Assembly (NCBI GenBank): GCA_027082175.1
Contig: JALWIX010000081.1
Location: 1-40,246, forward strand
Length of the DNA: 40,246 bases
From: Campylobacterales bacterium
GTDB taxonomy: Bacteria; Campylobacterota; Campylobacteria; Campylobacterales; Nitratiruptoraceae
Direction of reading: 5' to 3'
Shown in pieces: positions 29,078 through 39,171 of this stretch. The notes below the pieces were generated by a model. That model did not search any database. It had not been told where the DNA came from and saw nothing but the letters and a program-made list of their open reading frames with translations. The translations under genes and the position numbers were made by a program. Positions within the stretch are counted from its first letter, which is position 1. Every line of letters begins with the position of its first letter.

Positions 29078-30430
29078 TTACATATCCTCTTTTTTATGTT
29101 GAAGAGTTATAAACTGATCATTTAGCTTTTGAATAAAGATTTTTGTTCTATCTACAAGATTTTGTAAATGATTTATAACCTTTTTATTTGTTGCCTTAGA
29201 TGGCGCAAAAAGATATGGTTTATACCATTTTGTTTGAAAAGAGAAAGCCGATTTTAAAAAGCTATTTTCTATTTTTTTTGCCAATAATTTTGCTATAAAA
29301 CTTTTTGCTTTAAAATGCAAAAACATAAAAACTATCATCAAAAATAGTGTTAGGCCGTAAACCGCATATGTAGATACGCCTAAACTATTTACATATAAAA
29401 CTATTAGGCTAAAAAGTATAATCATTGAGATATCTACAATCAATAGTTTAGTTCTAAACCTGCTTAAACTCTCTTTTAAAAGCGGCAAATTTTCTAAAAT
29501 CTCATTAGATTTCGTTTTTATATTTTTTACTATTCTGTACGCTCTATCAATTAGCACTTTGTCTATTTTTTCCAAAATCTCTTTTAAATCATCATCTTTT
29601 TTCTTCTTTAATCTTACTTTTTGTTCTTCGTTTTCTATTTTTGCCGCACTCTCGTTATAAATAGCGTAAAATTTTCCGCTTACTATCCCTTTTTGAGAAA
29701 GAGCCCTTTGCCAAGCCCCTATAATATCTTCTAAATTATCCTCTTTTGCGCAAGTATCAATCTGGTTTAGGATATATAAAATCTTATCTGCGTCTTTATG
29801 GTTTTTCGCCACCTCCACAAGATGACTTAGCGTATCCCTCATAGCTCCTGGTTCTGGATGTCTAGCGTCAAAAAAGATTAAAACCAGATCGGAAATATCG
29901 ATGATATGTCTAGTGATTTTTAGAGTTTCGTCTCTTTGAACATCAGCATCAAAACCTGGAGAGTCTATAAAAATCTTCCCTTTAATTTGCTCCGAATTTA
30001 CAGCTTTTAGTTGTAAGTACCTATTTATACTTGTTTCTGTCTTATCGATTTTTTCTATCTCTTTTGAAATATTATAAAAAGGAAATCTCGGATCCGCATC
30101 AAGAGCTATTCCCGGTAAAGTTACAACATCGCTATTTTTAGAGTAACAAATTACGGTAAATTTGTCATCCACAGCCTGGTTTCCCGTCGCTTGGATTTTT
30201 ATATTTAGATATTCGTTTATAAAACTAGATTTACCCGCTGAAAAAGTTCCCAATACAGAGATCAAAGGCCACCAAGAGATCTCTTCGGTAAAAGTTTTGT
30301 TTTCGCTCAAGAAACCGAGTTTTTTCGCTATTTTATCAAGTTCTTCATACTCATTTATAACTTCTACGAGAACGGGATTTTCCCAAGTCAAATGCTCTTT
30401 TAGTTTTTTATATCTCTCTTTTGGCTTCAT
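29078..30430 (-). CDS. dynamin/EHD-like membrane GTPase
   Basis: P-loop GTFSAGKSSFINEYL, ALDADPRFPF, FIDSPGFDADV, LVLIFFDARHPEPGAMRDTLSHLVEV, ILNQID; C-terminal TM hairpin (LLIVDISMIILFSLIVLYV / TYAVYGLTLFLMIVFMFLHF). Confidence 0.8.
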   Translation of the reverse strand: MKPKERYKKLKEHLTWENPVLVEVINEYEELDKIAKKLGFLSENKTFTEEISWWPLISVLGTFSAGKSSFINEYLNIKIQATGNQAVDDKFTVICYSKNSDVVTLPGIALDADPRFPFYNISKEIEKIDKTETSINRYLQLKAVNSEQIKGKIFIDSPGFDADVQRDETLKITRHIIDISDLVLIFFDARHPEPGAMRDTLSHLVEVAKNHKDADKILYILNQIDTCAKEDNLEDIIGAWQRALSQKGIVSGKFYAIYNESAAKIENEEQKVRLKKKKDDDLKEILEKIDKVLIDRAYRIVKNIKTKSNEILENLPLLKESLSRFRTKLLIVDISMIILFSLIVLYVNSLGVSTYAVYGLTLFLMIVFMFLHFKAKSFIAKLLAKKIENSFLKSAFSFQTKWYKPYLFAPSKATNKKVINHLQNLVDRTKIFIQKLNDQFITLQHKKEDM

Positions 30431-30532
30431 TTAAAACCTTATTCTTTAGTTTTTCTGAAGTATAACAAAATGAGTATCTTTTTTCAATTATTGATATAAT
30501 TTCAAAAAAATATTGAACAAACGGTATAAAGT

Positions 30533-32149
30533 ATGAAATTAAACAAAATCGAGAAATTAAAGTTAAGGTTAAAACCTTTTGATTATTACAAACAGCTAGA
30601 TTCTCTAAACCCAAACAATCTAAGCGAAGCAGATAGGTTTTATCTTAAAAATTTTGGTATTTACAATACAAAACTAGAACCCCAAAAATTTATGCTACGC
30701 CTACGTATAACGGCTGGCAGAATTGAACTTGAAAAATTAAAAAAAATCCTTTTTTACGCAAAAAAATTCGATGCTAAAATCTTACTAACTGCTAGGGCTC
30801 AGATAGAGCTGCACAATCTTGATTTTGAATCTGTTTTGCATATCCACAAAAATCTGGAAATTGAGCATATTTCATCTTGGCAGACACTTACGGACAACTT
30901 TAGAAACATCGTCGCCGATCCGCTTGACGGAGTAGGGAAGAATAGTTACTTTGAAGTATATCCCTTGATTTTACGGATGCAAAAACTTTTTTTTAAAAAT
31001 CCCGATTTTGTAGGAATGATCCCAAGAAAATTCAATACTGCAATAAGCGCGAACTCAAAAAATATCTCCTCTTTTTTTGGCAATGATTGCTATTTTGCTT
31101 TGGCGAAAAAAGATAACAAAGTCGGTTTTAATCTCTTCCTAGGAGGTAAAAATCTCGCTATTGCTAAAAATGCGGATATCTTCGTAATAAAAGAGGAGGT
31201 TGTTAAACTATTTGAGGCAATTATAAAAGCATATAAAAAATATGGATTCAGAGAAAACAGAACCAAAGCGAGGCTATACCATCTAATACAAGATATTGGC
31301 ATAGACGGTTTTAAAAAGAAGATAAAAGAGTTTTACAACAAAGAGTTTGAAAACGCTGGGGAGCTTATTTGCGAAAAATATAAAAAAGTGGGCGATTGGT
31401 TCGAACTAAAAAACGAAACTTTCGCATATAGATTTAAAAGTCGTTATGGGGAGATAGATATCGAAACTTTTGGACAAATAGTAGATTTCGCTCAAAGTAG
31501 CGGTAGCGAAATAAGAGTTGGCATAGATCAAAATCTATATATTATAGGATTAAAAGAGCTAAAATTCCCAATCTCTTCCTTATCTCAAAACCAAAATATT
31601 ATAACTTGCGCAGGAAGCAGATACTGTATATATTCACTTTTTGATACAAAAAAAGAGGCTGACAAACTTATACTAGAAAAGATAAACGCCTTAAATATTA
31701 AAATAGGATACAGCGGATGTCTTAAAGGTTGCGGTAGACATATCTTAGCAGATATAGGTTTTGTTGGCATTAGAACAAATCTTTTTGGAGAGGTTGAAAG
31801 AGGTGTTAGACTCTATATCGGCGGAGAATATACGAAAGGAAAAAGAAGTGCTAGATTGATATACTGGGCTGTTCCTTTGAGAAAATTAAACAATCTTTTA
31901 AAAATCATAATCGATGAGTTTCAATATAGCGGTTATGAGGATTTTGAGGAGTTTTCAAAAAATGTTTTAAACAGATATTCAGAAGAGTTTTTGGCTTTTT
32001 GGTTTTTAGCAAAACTTTATACCAAAAAAGAGTTTTCGTTAAATAAAAACGAGAAAAATCTTATAAAACATTTTGAAAAAGAGAATTTTTTTAAAAATGA
32101 TCTTCATCAAACTATCAAAATCTTAGAAAAAATGGTCTTTTCAAAATAG
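30533..32149 (+). CDS. siroheme/4Fe-4S nitrite or sulfite reductase family protein
   Basis: FMLRLRITAGRIELEKL, LTARAQIELHNL, LTDNFRNIVADPLDGV, TCAGSRYCIYSLFDTK, IGYSGCLKGCGRHILADIGFVG cysteine motifs. Confidence 0.83.
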   Translation: MKLNKIEKLKLRLKPFDYYKQLDSLNPNNLSEADRFYLKNFGIYNTKLEPQKFMLRLRITAGRIELEKLKKILFYAKKFDAKILLTARAQIELHNLDFESVLHIHKNLEIEHISSWQTLTDNFRNIVADPLDGVGKNSYFEVYPLILRMQKLFFKNPDFVGMIPRKFNTAISANSKNISSFFGNDCYFALAKKDNKVGFNLFLGGKNLAIAKNADIFVIKEEVVKLFEAIIKAYKKYGFRENRTKARLYHLIQDIGIDGFKKKIKEFYNKEFENAGELICEKYKKVGDWFELKNETFAYRFKSRYGEIDIETFGQIVDFAQSSGSEIRVGIDQNLYIIGLKELKFPISSLSQNQNIITCAGSRYCIYSLFDTKKEADKLILEKINALNIKIGYSGCLKGCGRHILADIGFVGIRTNLFGEVERGVRLYIGGEYTKGKRSARLIYWAVPLRKLNNLLKIIIDEFQYSGYEDFEEFSKNVLNRYSEEFLAFWFLAKLYTKKEFSLNKNEKNLIKHFEKENFFKNDLHQTIKILEKMVFSK

Positions 32150-32150
32150 A

Positions 32151-32528
32151 CTATTTTTTTGAGACTTCGTAAAAAGCTTTCAGTATATTTTCTAACATCT
32201 TTTTATCTGGCACAGGATAGCTGTTTTGATAGGTAATATTAAATATAGGCAAATCTTTTCCATACTCAAACTCATACTCTCTTTTTAATCTTTTTACCAT
32301 ATTTAAGCCTTCGTCATAATTAGTAAAAAGCGCAGAAACTATATATATATCGTCTTGGAGATGAAAAAGATAATCCGATTTTCTAAAATGTTCCAAAAAA
32401 TCTTTCTCTTCAATCTTCATAACTAATAAAGTTAAAGGTATATCATATCTTTTTGCTCTGAAAAACTCTTTTTGAAAAGGAACTTTTATTTTTTCAAATA
32501 CTTCATCTATATTAATATTAAAAGACAT
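32151..32528 (-). CDS. hypothetical protein, degenerate GGDEF-like fold
   Basis: EFFRAKRYDIPLTLLVMKIEE...FRKSDYLFHLQDDIYIVSALFTNYDEGLNMVKRLKREYE resembles the N-terminal half of diguanylate cyclase domains without the GGDEF signature. Confidence 0.55.
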   Translation of the reverse strand: MSFNINIDEVFEKIKVPFQKEFFRAKRYDIPLTLLVMKIEEKDFLEHFRKSDYLFHLQDDIYIVSALFTNYDEGLNMVKRLKREYEFEYGKDLPIFNITYQNSYPVPDKKMLENILKAFYEVSKK

Positions 32529-32629
32529 CTCAATCCCCTTTTTAAACTCTGAATAATTATATCAAAAAAAGAAAATGTTATAAATATTTTAATATTTTTA
32601 AATCTATTTACTAAAATATACTAAATAAT

Positions 32630-32660
32630 CTTGATATTAGTCGACTAAATTTGATACAAT
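32630..32660 (+). promoter_or_regulatory. candidate htpG promoter with HAIR-like element
   Basis: CTTGATA-N7-ACTAAAT (32630-32650); TTGATA (32631-32636), 18-bp spacer, TACAAT (32655-32660). Confidence 0.5.
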
Positions 32661-32685
32661 TTCAAAAAAACTTAAAGGAGGAGTT

Positions 32686-34500
32686 ATGGCAAAACATACT
32701 TTTAATGCCGAGGTTACAAAGCTACTCCATCTAATGATCCACTCTCTTTACTCAAACAAAGAGATTTTTTTAAGAGAGCTGATATCAAACGCTGCGGATG
32801 CTCTAGACAAACTTCATCTTTTGACGTTGACTGACGAAAAGTATAGAGGATTCGTTTTTGATCCTAAAATCACAATAACATTAGATGAAATTGAAAAAAG
32901 GCTTATTATAAGCGATAACGGAATAGGTATGGATGAAGTAGAACTTGTTGAAAACTTAGGAACTATAGCGAAAAGCGGAACAAAAAGTTTTTTGGAAAAA
33001 TTAAGCGGTGACATCAAAAAAGACGCCCAGCTAATAGGGCAGTTTGGAGTAGGGTTTTATAGCGCGTTTATGGTTGCCGATAGAGTTGAAGTGGTTAGCA
33101 AAAAGGCAGGCGACGAAAAAGCTTGGATATGGAGAAGCAGCGCGGAAGATGAGTTTGAGATAGATGAGGCAATAAGAGAGTCTCAAGGAACCGATGTGAT
33201 ACTCTATATCAAAAAAGATAGCGAAGAGTTTTTAAACGAATACAAAATCAAAGAGATCGTAAAAAAATACAGCGATCACATCCCATACAAAATCTTTTTG
33301 AAAGTTGGCGACAAAGAGGAGCAAATCAACAGAGCAAGCGCATTGTGGAAACTTTCAAAAAACGAAATTAAAGAGGAAGAGTATAAAGAGTTTTACAAAA
33401 CAATATCTCACGACAACAACGATCCTCTTTATTGGATACATACAAAAGCCGAAGGAACGTTAGAATACACTACGCTCTTTTATATCCCCTCGGTAAGACC
33501 AATAGACCTTTTTAGAGCCGATTATGAACCTGGAGTCAAACTTTACGTAAAAAATGTATTTATTATGGACGATAAGGAGTTGTTGCCCGTTTATTTAAGA
33601 TTTATTAGAGGTATTATAGATTCCGAAGATCTTCCTTTAAATGTTAGCAGAGAGATGCTACAACATAATACCGTATTGGCGAAAATCAAAAAATCTTCAG
33701 TTAAAAAGATACTTTCAGAACTAAAAAAACTAAAAAATCAAGATAGAGAAAAATATGTAAAATTTTGGGAACTGTTTGGAAAAGTTATAAAAGAGGGTCT
33801 AGCAAGCGATTTTGAAAATAGAGAAACTCTGTTGGATTTATTGCTGTTTAAAACGTCAAAAAGCGACGAATATATCGATTTTGAAACATATATTAAAAAT
33901 ATGAAAGAGAATCAAAAATCTATTTACTATCTCATAGGGGAAAAAGAGCTAAAAGATTCTCCTTTGCTTGATAGATTCAAAAAAGAAGATATGGAAGTAA
34001 TACTTTTTAATGATGAAATAGATAGTTTCGTTATACCATCAATAACAGAGTACAAAGAGAAAAAATTAAAATCTATCTCTTCGACAGAAGTTGATGAAGA
34101 TTTTGAAAGCTCAAAAATAGATAACAAAAAATATAAAGATTTGATAGAGGCTATAAAAAAACCTTTGGAAGAGAGAGTAAAAGATGTAAGAGTCACTTCT
34201 AGATTAGTAGATAATCCAGCTTGTCTAGTTTTCGACAAAGATGATCCTGAGTTTCAAACATACATTATGTTAAAACAGATGGGACACTTCGATGCTAAAG
34301 AGCCTAAAGCGGTTCTTGAGATCAATCCTGAGCATGAAGTGTTTACGAAGATGGTTTTAAAAAATGACTACTCTTTAGCAAACGAAGTAGCTGAGATAAT
34401 CTATAACGAAGCTAGAGTCTTAGAGGGCATGGAGATAGATGATGTTTCAAAATTTGCGAAAAGCCTAAACACAGTCTTGTCCAAAGCCTTAGAAAAATAG
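32686..34500 (+). CDS. htpG: molecular chaperone HtpG (Hsp90)
   Basis: FNAEVTKLLHLMIHSLYSNKEIFLRELISNAADALDKL, GIGMDEVELVENLGTIAKSGTKSFLEKL, GQFGVGFYSAFMVAD. Confidence 0.97.
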   Translation: MAKHTFNAEVTKLLHLMIHSLYSNKEIFLRELISNAADALDKLHLLTLTDEKYRGFVFDPKITITLDEIEKRLIISDNGIGMDEVELVENLGTIAKSGTKSFLEKLSGDIKKDAQLIGQFGVGFYSAFMVADRVEVVSKKAGDEKAWIWRSSAEDEFEIDEAIRESQGTDVILYIKKDSEEFLNEYKIKEIVKKYSDHIPYKIFLKVGDKEEQINRASALWKLSKNEIKEEEYKEFYKTISHDNNDPLYWIHTKAEGTLEYTTLFYIPSVRPIDLFRADYEPGVKLYVKNVFIMDDKELLPVYLRFIRGIIDSEDLPLNVSREMLQHNTVLAKIKKSSVKKILSELKKLKNQDREKYVKFWELFGKVIKEGLASDFENRETLLDLLLFKTSKSDEYIDFETYIKNMKENQKSIYYLIGEKELKDSPLLDRFKKEDMEVILFNDEIDSFVIPSITEYKEKKLKSISSTEVDEDFESSKIDNKKYKDLIEAIKKPLEERVKDVRVTSRLVDNPACLVFDKDDPEFQTYIMLKQMGHFDAKEPKAVLEINPEHEVFTKMVLKNDYSLANEVAEIIYNEARVLEGMEIDDVSKFAKSLNTVLSKALEK

Positions 34501-34502
34501 AG

Positions 34503-34850
34503 ATGAAAAATGAGTATCTTTTTGTATACGGAACATTGCAAAGGGAGTTTAACAACCCCTTTGCTAAATTTTTGAGAAAAAATGCCGTTTATATAGGAGA
34601 AGGATATATTAGGGGTAAAAAGTACCAGATAAGCTGGTATCCCGGGATAAGAAAATCTTTTTTTAAAAAAGATAAAGTATACGGAGAGCTTTATAGAGTC
34701 GAAAATCCAAAAAGACTCTTTAAAGTTCTCGATAGATATGAAGATGCCACTATATACAATATTGGAAAGTATGAATATATTAGAAAAAAATGGCCAGTGA
34801 TTACAAAAAGTAGATTATACAAAGCTTGGGTATATTTTTATAAAAGTTGA
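34503..34850 (+). CDS. gamma-glutamylcyclotransferase-like (GGCT/AIG2) family protein
   Basis: YLFVYGTLQREFNNPFAKFL..IGEGYIRGKKYQISWYPGI...VYGELYRV...LDRYEDA. Confidence 0.88.
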   Translation: MKNEYLFVYGTLQREFNNPFAKFLRKNAVYIGEGYIRGKKYQISWYPGIRKSFFKKDKVYGELYRVENPKRLFKVLDRYEDATIYNIGKYEYIRKKWPVITKSRLYKAWVYFYKS

Positions 34851-34880
34851 TTGACTATGACTAAACTTTTATGATATAAT
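34846..34880 (+). promoter_or_regulatory. candidate dnaJ-hspR promoter with HAIR-like element
   Basis: TTGACT (34851-34856), 18-bp spacer, TATAAT (34875-34880); GTTGATT-N7-ACTAAAC (34846-34866) over the -35. Confidence 0.65.
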
Positions 34881-34912
34881 TACCATAAAAAATATTACAC
34901 AGGAGGGCTTCA

Positions 34913-35791
34913 GTGAATAAGAGTCTATATGAAACATTGGGAGTAAGCCCTGATGCGACGCAAGATGAGATTAAAAAAGCATATAGAAAACTTGCTAGAA
35001 AATATCATCCCGATATCAACAAATCTCCCGACGCGGAAGAAAAATTTAAAGAGATAAACGCCGCATATGAAATTTTAAGCGATCCAGAAAAAAGAAAGCA
35101 ATATGATCAATACGGCGATGCAATGTTCGGAGGGCAAAACTTCCACGATTTTGCTCAACAAAATTTTCAAGGCGGAGTCGATTTAGATGAGATATTAAGA
35201 TCTATTTTCGGCGGGGGTTTTGGAGGTTTTGAAAGTAGAGCGGGTGGTTTTGGCGGTTTTGGAGGTTTTGAAGATTTTGCCACGCCTGATCTTGATCTGC
35301 ACGCTAAAATCACCATACCTTTTAGAACGGCGGTATTAGGCGGAACTCATTCTATCACCGTAAACGGTGAAACATTTGATGTTAGAATACCGCCTGGCGT
35401 TAAGAATGGAGACACGTTAAGAATAAGAGGGAAGGGCAAGAGTTTTCAAGGAAAAAGAGGAGATTTGCTTCTCAAAGTGGAGGTGGCTTCTGACCCTGAG
35501 TACGAAAGAGAAGGAGACAATCTTTATAAAACTATAGATATACCTTTAAAAACCGCTATGTTCGGTGGCAAAGTAAAAGTCAATACTCTTGAAAAAGAGA
35601 TCACTTTGAAAGTTCCTAAAAATACAAAATGCGGTCAGAAATTTCGCGTCAAGGGTCTTGGCGCGCTAAATAGAAAAACAAAAATGAAAGGGGACCTATA
35701 CTTAAGAGCTAATATTATTTTACCGAAAGTAGAAGAGTTAGAACCAGAGCTTGCTAAAATAATGGAAGAGAAACTTCCCGGAGGTGAATAA
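34913..35791 (+). CDS. cbpA: DnaJ/CbpA-type J-domain co-chaperone
   Basis: GTG start after aggagg; [54 protein letters not shown], Gly/Phe linker, DnaJ C-terminal domain, no zinc finger. Confidence 0.92.
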   Translation: MNKSLYETLGVSPDATQDEIKKAYRKLARKYHPDINKSPDAEEKFKEINAAYEILSDPEKRKQYDQYGDAMFGGQNFHDFAQQNFQGGVDLDEILRSIFGGGFGGFESRAGGFGGFGGFEDFATPDLDLHAKITIPFRTAVLGGTHSITVNGETFDVRIPPGVKNGDTLRIRGKGKSFQGKRGDLLLKVEVASDPEYEREGDNLYKTIDIPLKTAMFGGKVKVNTLEKEITLKVPKNTKCGQKFRVKGLGALNRKTKMKGDLYLRANIILPKVEELEPELAKIMEEKLPGGE

Positions 35792-36171
35792 TGTACGGAT
35801 ATGACGAGCCTGTTTTTTTGATAAGCGTCGTAGCTAAAGTTTTAAAAATTCATCCACAAACTTTGAGACAGTACGAAAGAGAAGGTTTAATAACCCCTTC
35901 AAGAACCGAAGGAAAAATGAGACTCTACTCTCAAAGAGACATAGATAGAATCAAAATGATTTTAAGACTTACTAGAGAGCTTGGAGTAAACTTAGCAGGA
36001 GTTGATATCATTTTAAGACTTAAAGATCAGATAAATGAAATGGAAAGAGAGATAGAGGAGTTAAAAGAGGAGCTTGCCGAATGTAAAGCTCAAGGATATG
36101 TTCCTAAAAATAGAGCGGTAGTGGCTAGAAAAAACAATTATGAAATTATTATATTTGATGATGAAGAGTAG
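35791..36171 (+). CDS. hspR: MerR-family heat shock regulator HspR
   Basis: FLISVVAKVLKIHPQTLRQYEREGLITPSRTEGKMRLYSQRDIDRI; coupled to the DnaJ-type gene. Confidence 0.92.
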   Translation: MYGYDEPVFLISVVAKVLKIHPQTLRQYEREGLITPSRTEGKMRLYSQRDIDRIKMILRLTRELGVNLAGVDIILRLKDQINEMEREIEELKEELAECKAQGYVPKNRAVVARKNNYEIIIFDDEE

Positions 36172-36177
36172 GGTAGC

Positions 36178-37440
36178 CTACTCTTTGAGTCTCTCTATAT
36201 CGGCTCCGAGAGTTTTTAATTTTTTCTCCAATGCTTCATATCCTCTATCTAGATGATAAATTCTGTGTACCTTTGTCGTTCCTTTTGCGGTAAGACCTGC
36301 TAAAACCAAGGCGCTGCTTGCTCTAAGATCTGTGGCCATAACGTCGGCGCCAAAAAGTTCAGTTGGTCCATTTACGGTAGCGGTATTTCCTTTTAGATGA
36401 ATATTTGCGCCAAATCTCATAAGTTCGCTAACATGCATAAACCTATTTTCAAAAAGTCTCTCTTCTATGATAGATACTCCTTCTGCTTTTAGAGCCAAAG
36501 CCATAAATTGAGCTTGCATATCTGTCGGAAAACCTGGATATTCTGAAGTTATTATCTCAACGGGTTTGATTTTTTGGGCAGGTTTTATTGTAATTTCTCT
36601 TTTCTTTATGTTTAAATCGTATCCCATCTGATTCAATTTTGTAATAATCGCATCCATATGGGAAGGTTCAACGTCCTCAACGGTAATTTCAGAGTTGGTT
36701 ATGGCTCCAGCGCACAGATAAGTTCCCGCTTCTATACGATCTGGAATAACTTTAATACCATTAAAAGATAAAAGTTCTCCTTCGGTACCTTTGATTCTTA
36801 TCTCATCTGTTCCAATCCCTTCAATCTCAACGCCGGCATCTTTTAAAACTTCACAAAGTTGCGCAACTTCCGGCTCTTTTGCGGCATTTACGATAGTTGT
36901 CTCGCCTTTTGCCAAAGCTGCGGCCATTACAATATTTTCCGTTCCTGTTACCGTAACTTTATCAAATATTATATGAGCGCCTTTTAGTCCGTTTTTGGCT
37001 TTGGTAATGACATAGCCGTTTTTTATCTCTATAGAAGCCCCCATACTCTCCAATGCTTTTAGATGAAGGTCTATAGGTCTTTGTCCTATGGCGCATCCGC
37101 CGGGCAAAGAGACTTCGCAATGACCAAATCTTGCTAAAAGAGGACCCAAAACCAATATAGAGGCTCTCATAGTTCTAACTATATCGTAAATGGCCGTTGT
37201 ACTGTTTATTGTATTGGTATCTATAATTGCCCTATTTTTTTCAAAACTATATTGAGCGCCAAGTATCTCCAAAAGATTTAAAAGAGTTCTAATATCTTTA
37301 ACATTTGGAAGATTGGAAATTTCTACGCTATTTTTTGCTAAAATTGTTGAGGCTATTAAAGGAAGGGCTGCGTTTTTGGCCCCTGAGATTTTTACTTTTC
37401 CAAAAAGTTTTTTGCCTCCATCAATTTTTAAAAAATCCAT
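36178..37440 (-). CDS. murA: UDP-N-acetylglucosamine 1-carboxyvinyltransferase
   Basis: [79 protein letters not shown]. Confidence 0.97.
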   Translation of the reverse strand: MDFLKIDGGKKLFGKVKISGAKNAALPLIASTILAKNSVEISNLPNVKDIRTLLNLLEILGAQYSFEKNRAIIDTNTINSTTAIYDIVRTMRASILVLGPLLARFGHCEVSLPGGCAIGQRPIDLHLKALESMGASIEIKNGYVITKAKNGLKGAHIIFDKVTVTGTENIVMAAALAKGETTIVNAAKEPEVAQLCEVLKDAGVEIEGIGTDEIRIKGTEGELLSFNGIKVIPDRIEAGTYLCAGAITNSEITVEDVEPSHMDAIITKLNQMGYDLNIKKREITIKPAQKIKPVEIITSEYPGFPTDMQAQFMALALKAEGVSIIEERLFENRFMHVSELMRFGANIHLKGNTATVNGPTELFGADVMATDLRASSALVLAGLTAKGTTKVHRIYHLDRGYEALEKKLKTLGADIERLKE

Positions 37441-37528
37441 ACAAACCCTTTTAAATTTTTTGGGTAATTATAACTAAAACATTATTAAAGATATTTATGA
37501 TATTATTTAATATGTACTTGTTTTAGGA

Positions 37529-37960
37529 GTGAAAATGGACTCTAAAATTGAGCGATTAAAAAGATTGACAGAAAAGATTGTTAGTTATGAGATTCTTAGA
37601 AAAAACAATATAGAAAAGCTAAAAAAACTTTACGTAGAACTTGAGATCAAAGAAAAAGTAGAAGATTTTGAAAAACTTTTTAATTTCAAAGCTATGAATC
37701 TAAGCGGTATCTCTTTGAACGAAAACGACTTTGGAAAAATTAAAGAAGGAAAATATATACAGATAATAGCAATATATAAAAACGATGTAAATAAAATGAA
37801 AAATATCAACCTTAAATATTTTGGCAGAGCGGAAAAGGTAGATAAAAAACTTTTAGACAAAATTGTTGAATTTGTGATTAGATGGAGATTAGAAAAAAGT
37901 TTCAAGAATATGGAGCATTATAAAAATCTTATAAAATTGATAGAAGAGGGAAAAGAGTGA
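37529..37960 (+). CDS. hypothetical protein (143 aa)
   Basis: ORF translationally coupled to the downstream methyltransferase; GTG 37529 or ATG 37535 start. Confidence 0.7.
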   Translation: MKMDSKIERLKRLTEKIVSYEILRKNNIEKLKKLYVELEIKEKVEDFEKLFNFKAMNLSGISLNENDFGKIKEGKYIQIIAIYKNDVNKMKNINLKYFGRAEKVDKKLLDKIVEFVIRWRLEKSFKNMEHYKNLIKLIEEGKE

Positions 37961-38517
37961 CAGAAGATAAAATAAAATGGAACGAAAAATATCAAACTCA
38001 AAAATATAACGCAAATCCATCTGAAATCATAAAAAAGTTTTACCATTTAGTCAAAGAAAAAAAAGCGTTGGACCTAGCTTGCGGAATAGGGCGAAATAGT
38101 AAGTTTTTAGCTTCTAAAGGATTTTATGTAGATGCGGTAGATATTTCCGATGTCGCTTTGAATAAAATAAAAGGATATAAAAATATCAATACTATTGAAG
38201 CTGATTTAGACAACTATTCAATCAAAGAAAATCTTTACGGACTTATTTTGTGTATCAACTTTTTAAATAGGAATATTTTTGAAAAAATGAAAAGAGGATT
38301 AAAAGAAGATGGGATTTTGATATATGAAACTTTTGTATATTCGCAAAAAAATGAAGAAAATATGAACAGAAACTATCTTTTAGAAAAAAATGAACTGCTC
38401 AGAGCTTTTTTGGATTTTAATATTATTTACTATGAAGAAAAGTTTATTTTAAATGAAAAAGGGAAAAAAGTTTTAAAAGCGTTTCTTGTTGCTAATAAAG
38501 AAAGATGTTTCCTATAA
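37957..38517 (+). CDS. class I SAM-dependent methyltransferase (TehB-like)
   Basis: KWNEKYQTQKYNANPSEII..ALDLACGIGRNSKFLASKGFYVDAVDISDVAL. Confidence 0.85.
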   Translation: MTEDKIKWNEKYQTQKYNANPSEIIKKFYHLVKEKKALDLACGIGRNSKFLASKGFYVDAVDISDVALNKIKGYKNINTIEADLDNYSIKENLYGLILCINFLNRNIFEKMKRGLKEDGILIYETFVYSQKNEENMNRNYLLEKNELLRAFLDFNIIYYEEKFILNEKGKKVLKAFLVANKERCFL

Positions 38518-38521
38518 AACC

Positions 38522-39151
38522 TCAATTTAAAGCTATACTTTCCCAAAAAAAATCAACATGCTTTTCAAATATAGTGGAAAGCAAGGTAGTCGGTTTGTTG
38601 TCAAGCCTCAAAAGAGTAACATGCAATCTATAATAAAACAGAGGCGCAAAAAACTCTTGAGCCATTAACATAGGATCGGAATGTTTTATTAGACCCTCTT
38701 GCATCATTACAAAAAAAGCTTCTGAGAGCTTTTTGATATTGTCTTGGTAAAAATATTTCAAAAAAAGCTCTCTAACTTCACTATTTTGCATAAGCTCAAG
38801 CAAGATAATTTTAAAAAATTTCTCATTTTTTACATCAAAAGTGATTAGTTTTATTGACGCTGCATATTCTGATAAGAACCTTTTTCCTCTTTTTGCGCTT
38901 TCGCTTACCGGTTTTTTTTCGAAAAAATCAGCAAAGGGGGAGGAGAAGAGATTTTTCATAATCTCTTTAAAAATCTCTTCTTTATTTTTAAAATGGTTGT
39001 AAATTGCGCTCTCTCTTATACCTACGGCCTTTGCTATCTTTCTTACTGAAGCTCCTTTATATCCGTAAAGCGAAATAAGCTCGATTGAGGCGTCTAAAAT
39101 CTTTTCTTTGGTGCTTTTTTCACCGTTACTTTTAGAAAAGTTCGATTGCAT
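38522..39151 (-). CDS. TetR/AcrR family transcriptional regulator
   Basis: KEKILDASIELISLYGYKGASVRKIAKAVGIRESAIYNHFKNKEEIFKEIM (TetR HTH). Confidence 0.94.
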   Translation of the reverse strand: MQSNFSKSNGEKSTKEKILDASIELISLYGYKGASVRKIAKAVGIRESAIYNHFKNKEEIFKEIMKNLFSSPFADFFEKKPVSESAKRGKRFLSEYAASIKLITFDVKNEKFFKIILLELMQNSEVRELFLKYFYQDNIKKLSEAFFVMMQEGLIKHSDPMLMAQEFFAPLFYYRLHVTLLRLDNKPTTLLSTIFEKHVDFFWESIALN

Positions 39152-39171
39152 GGCATCTTCCTCTCATTTGA

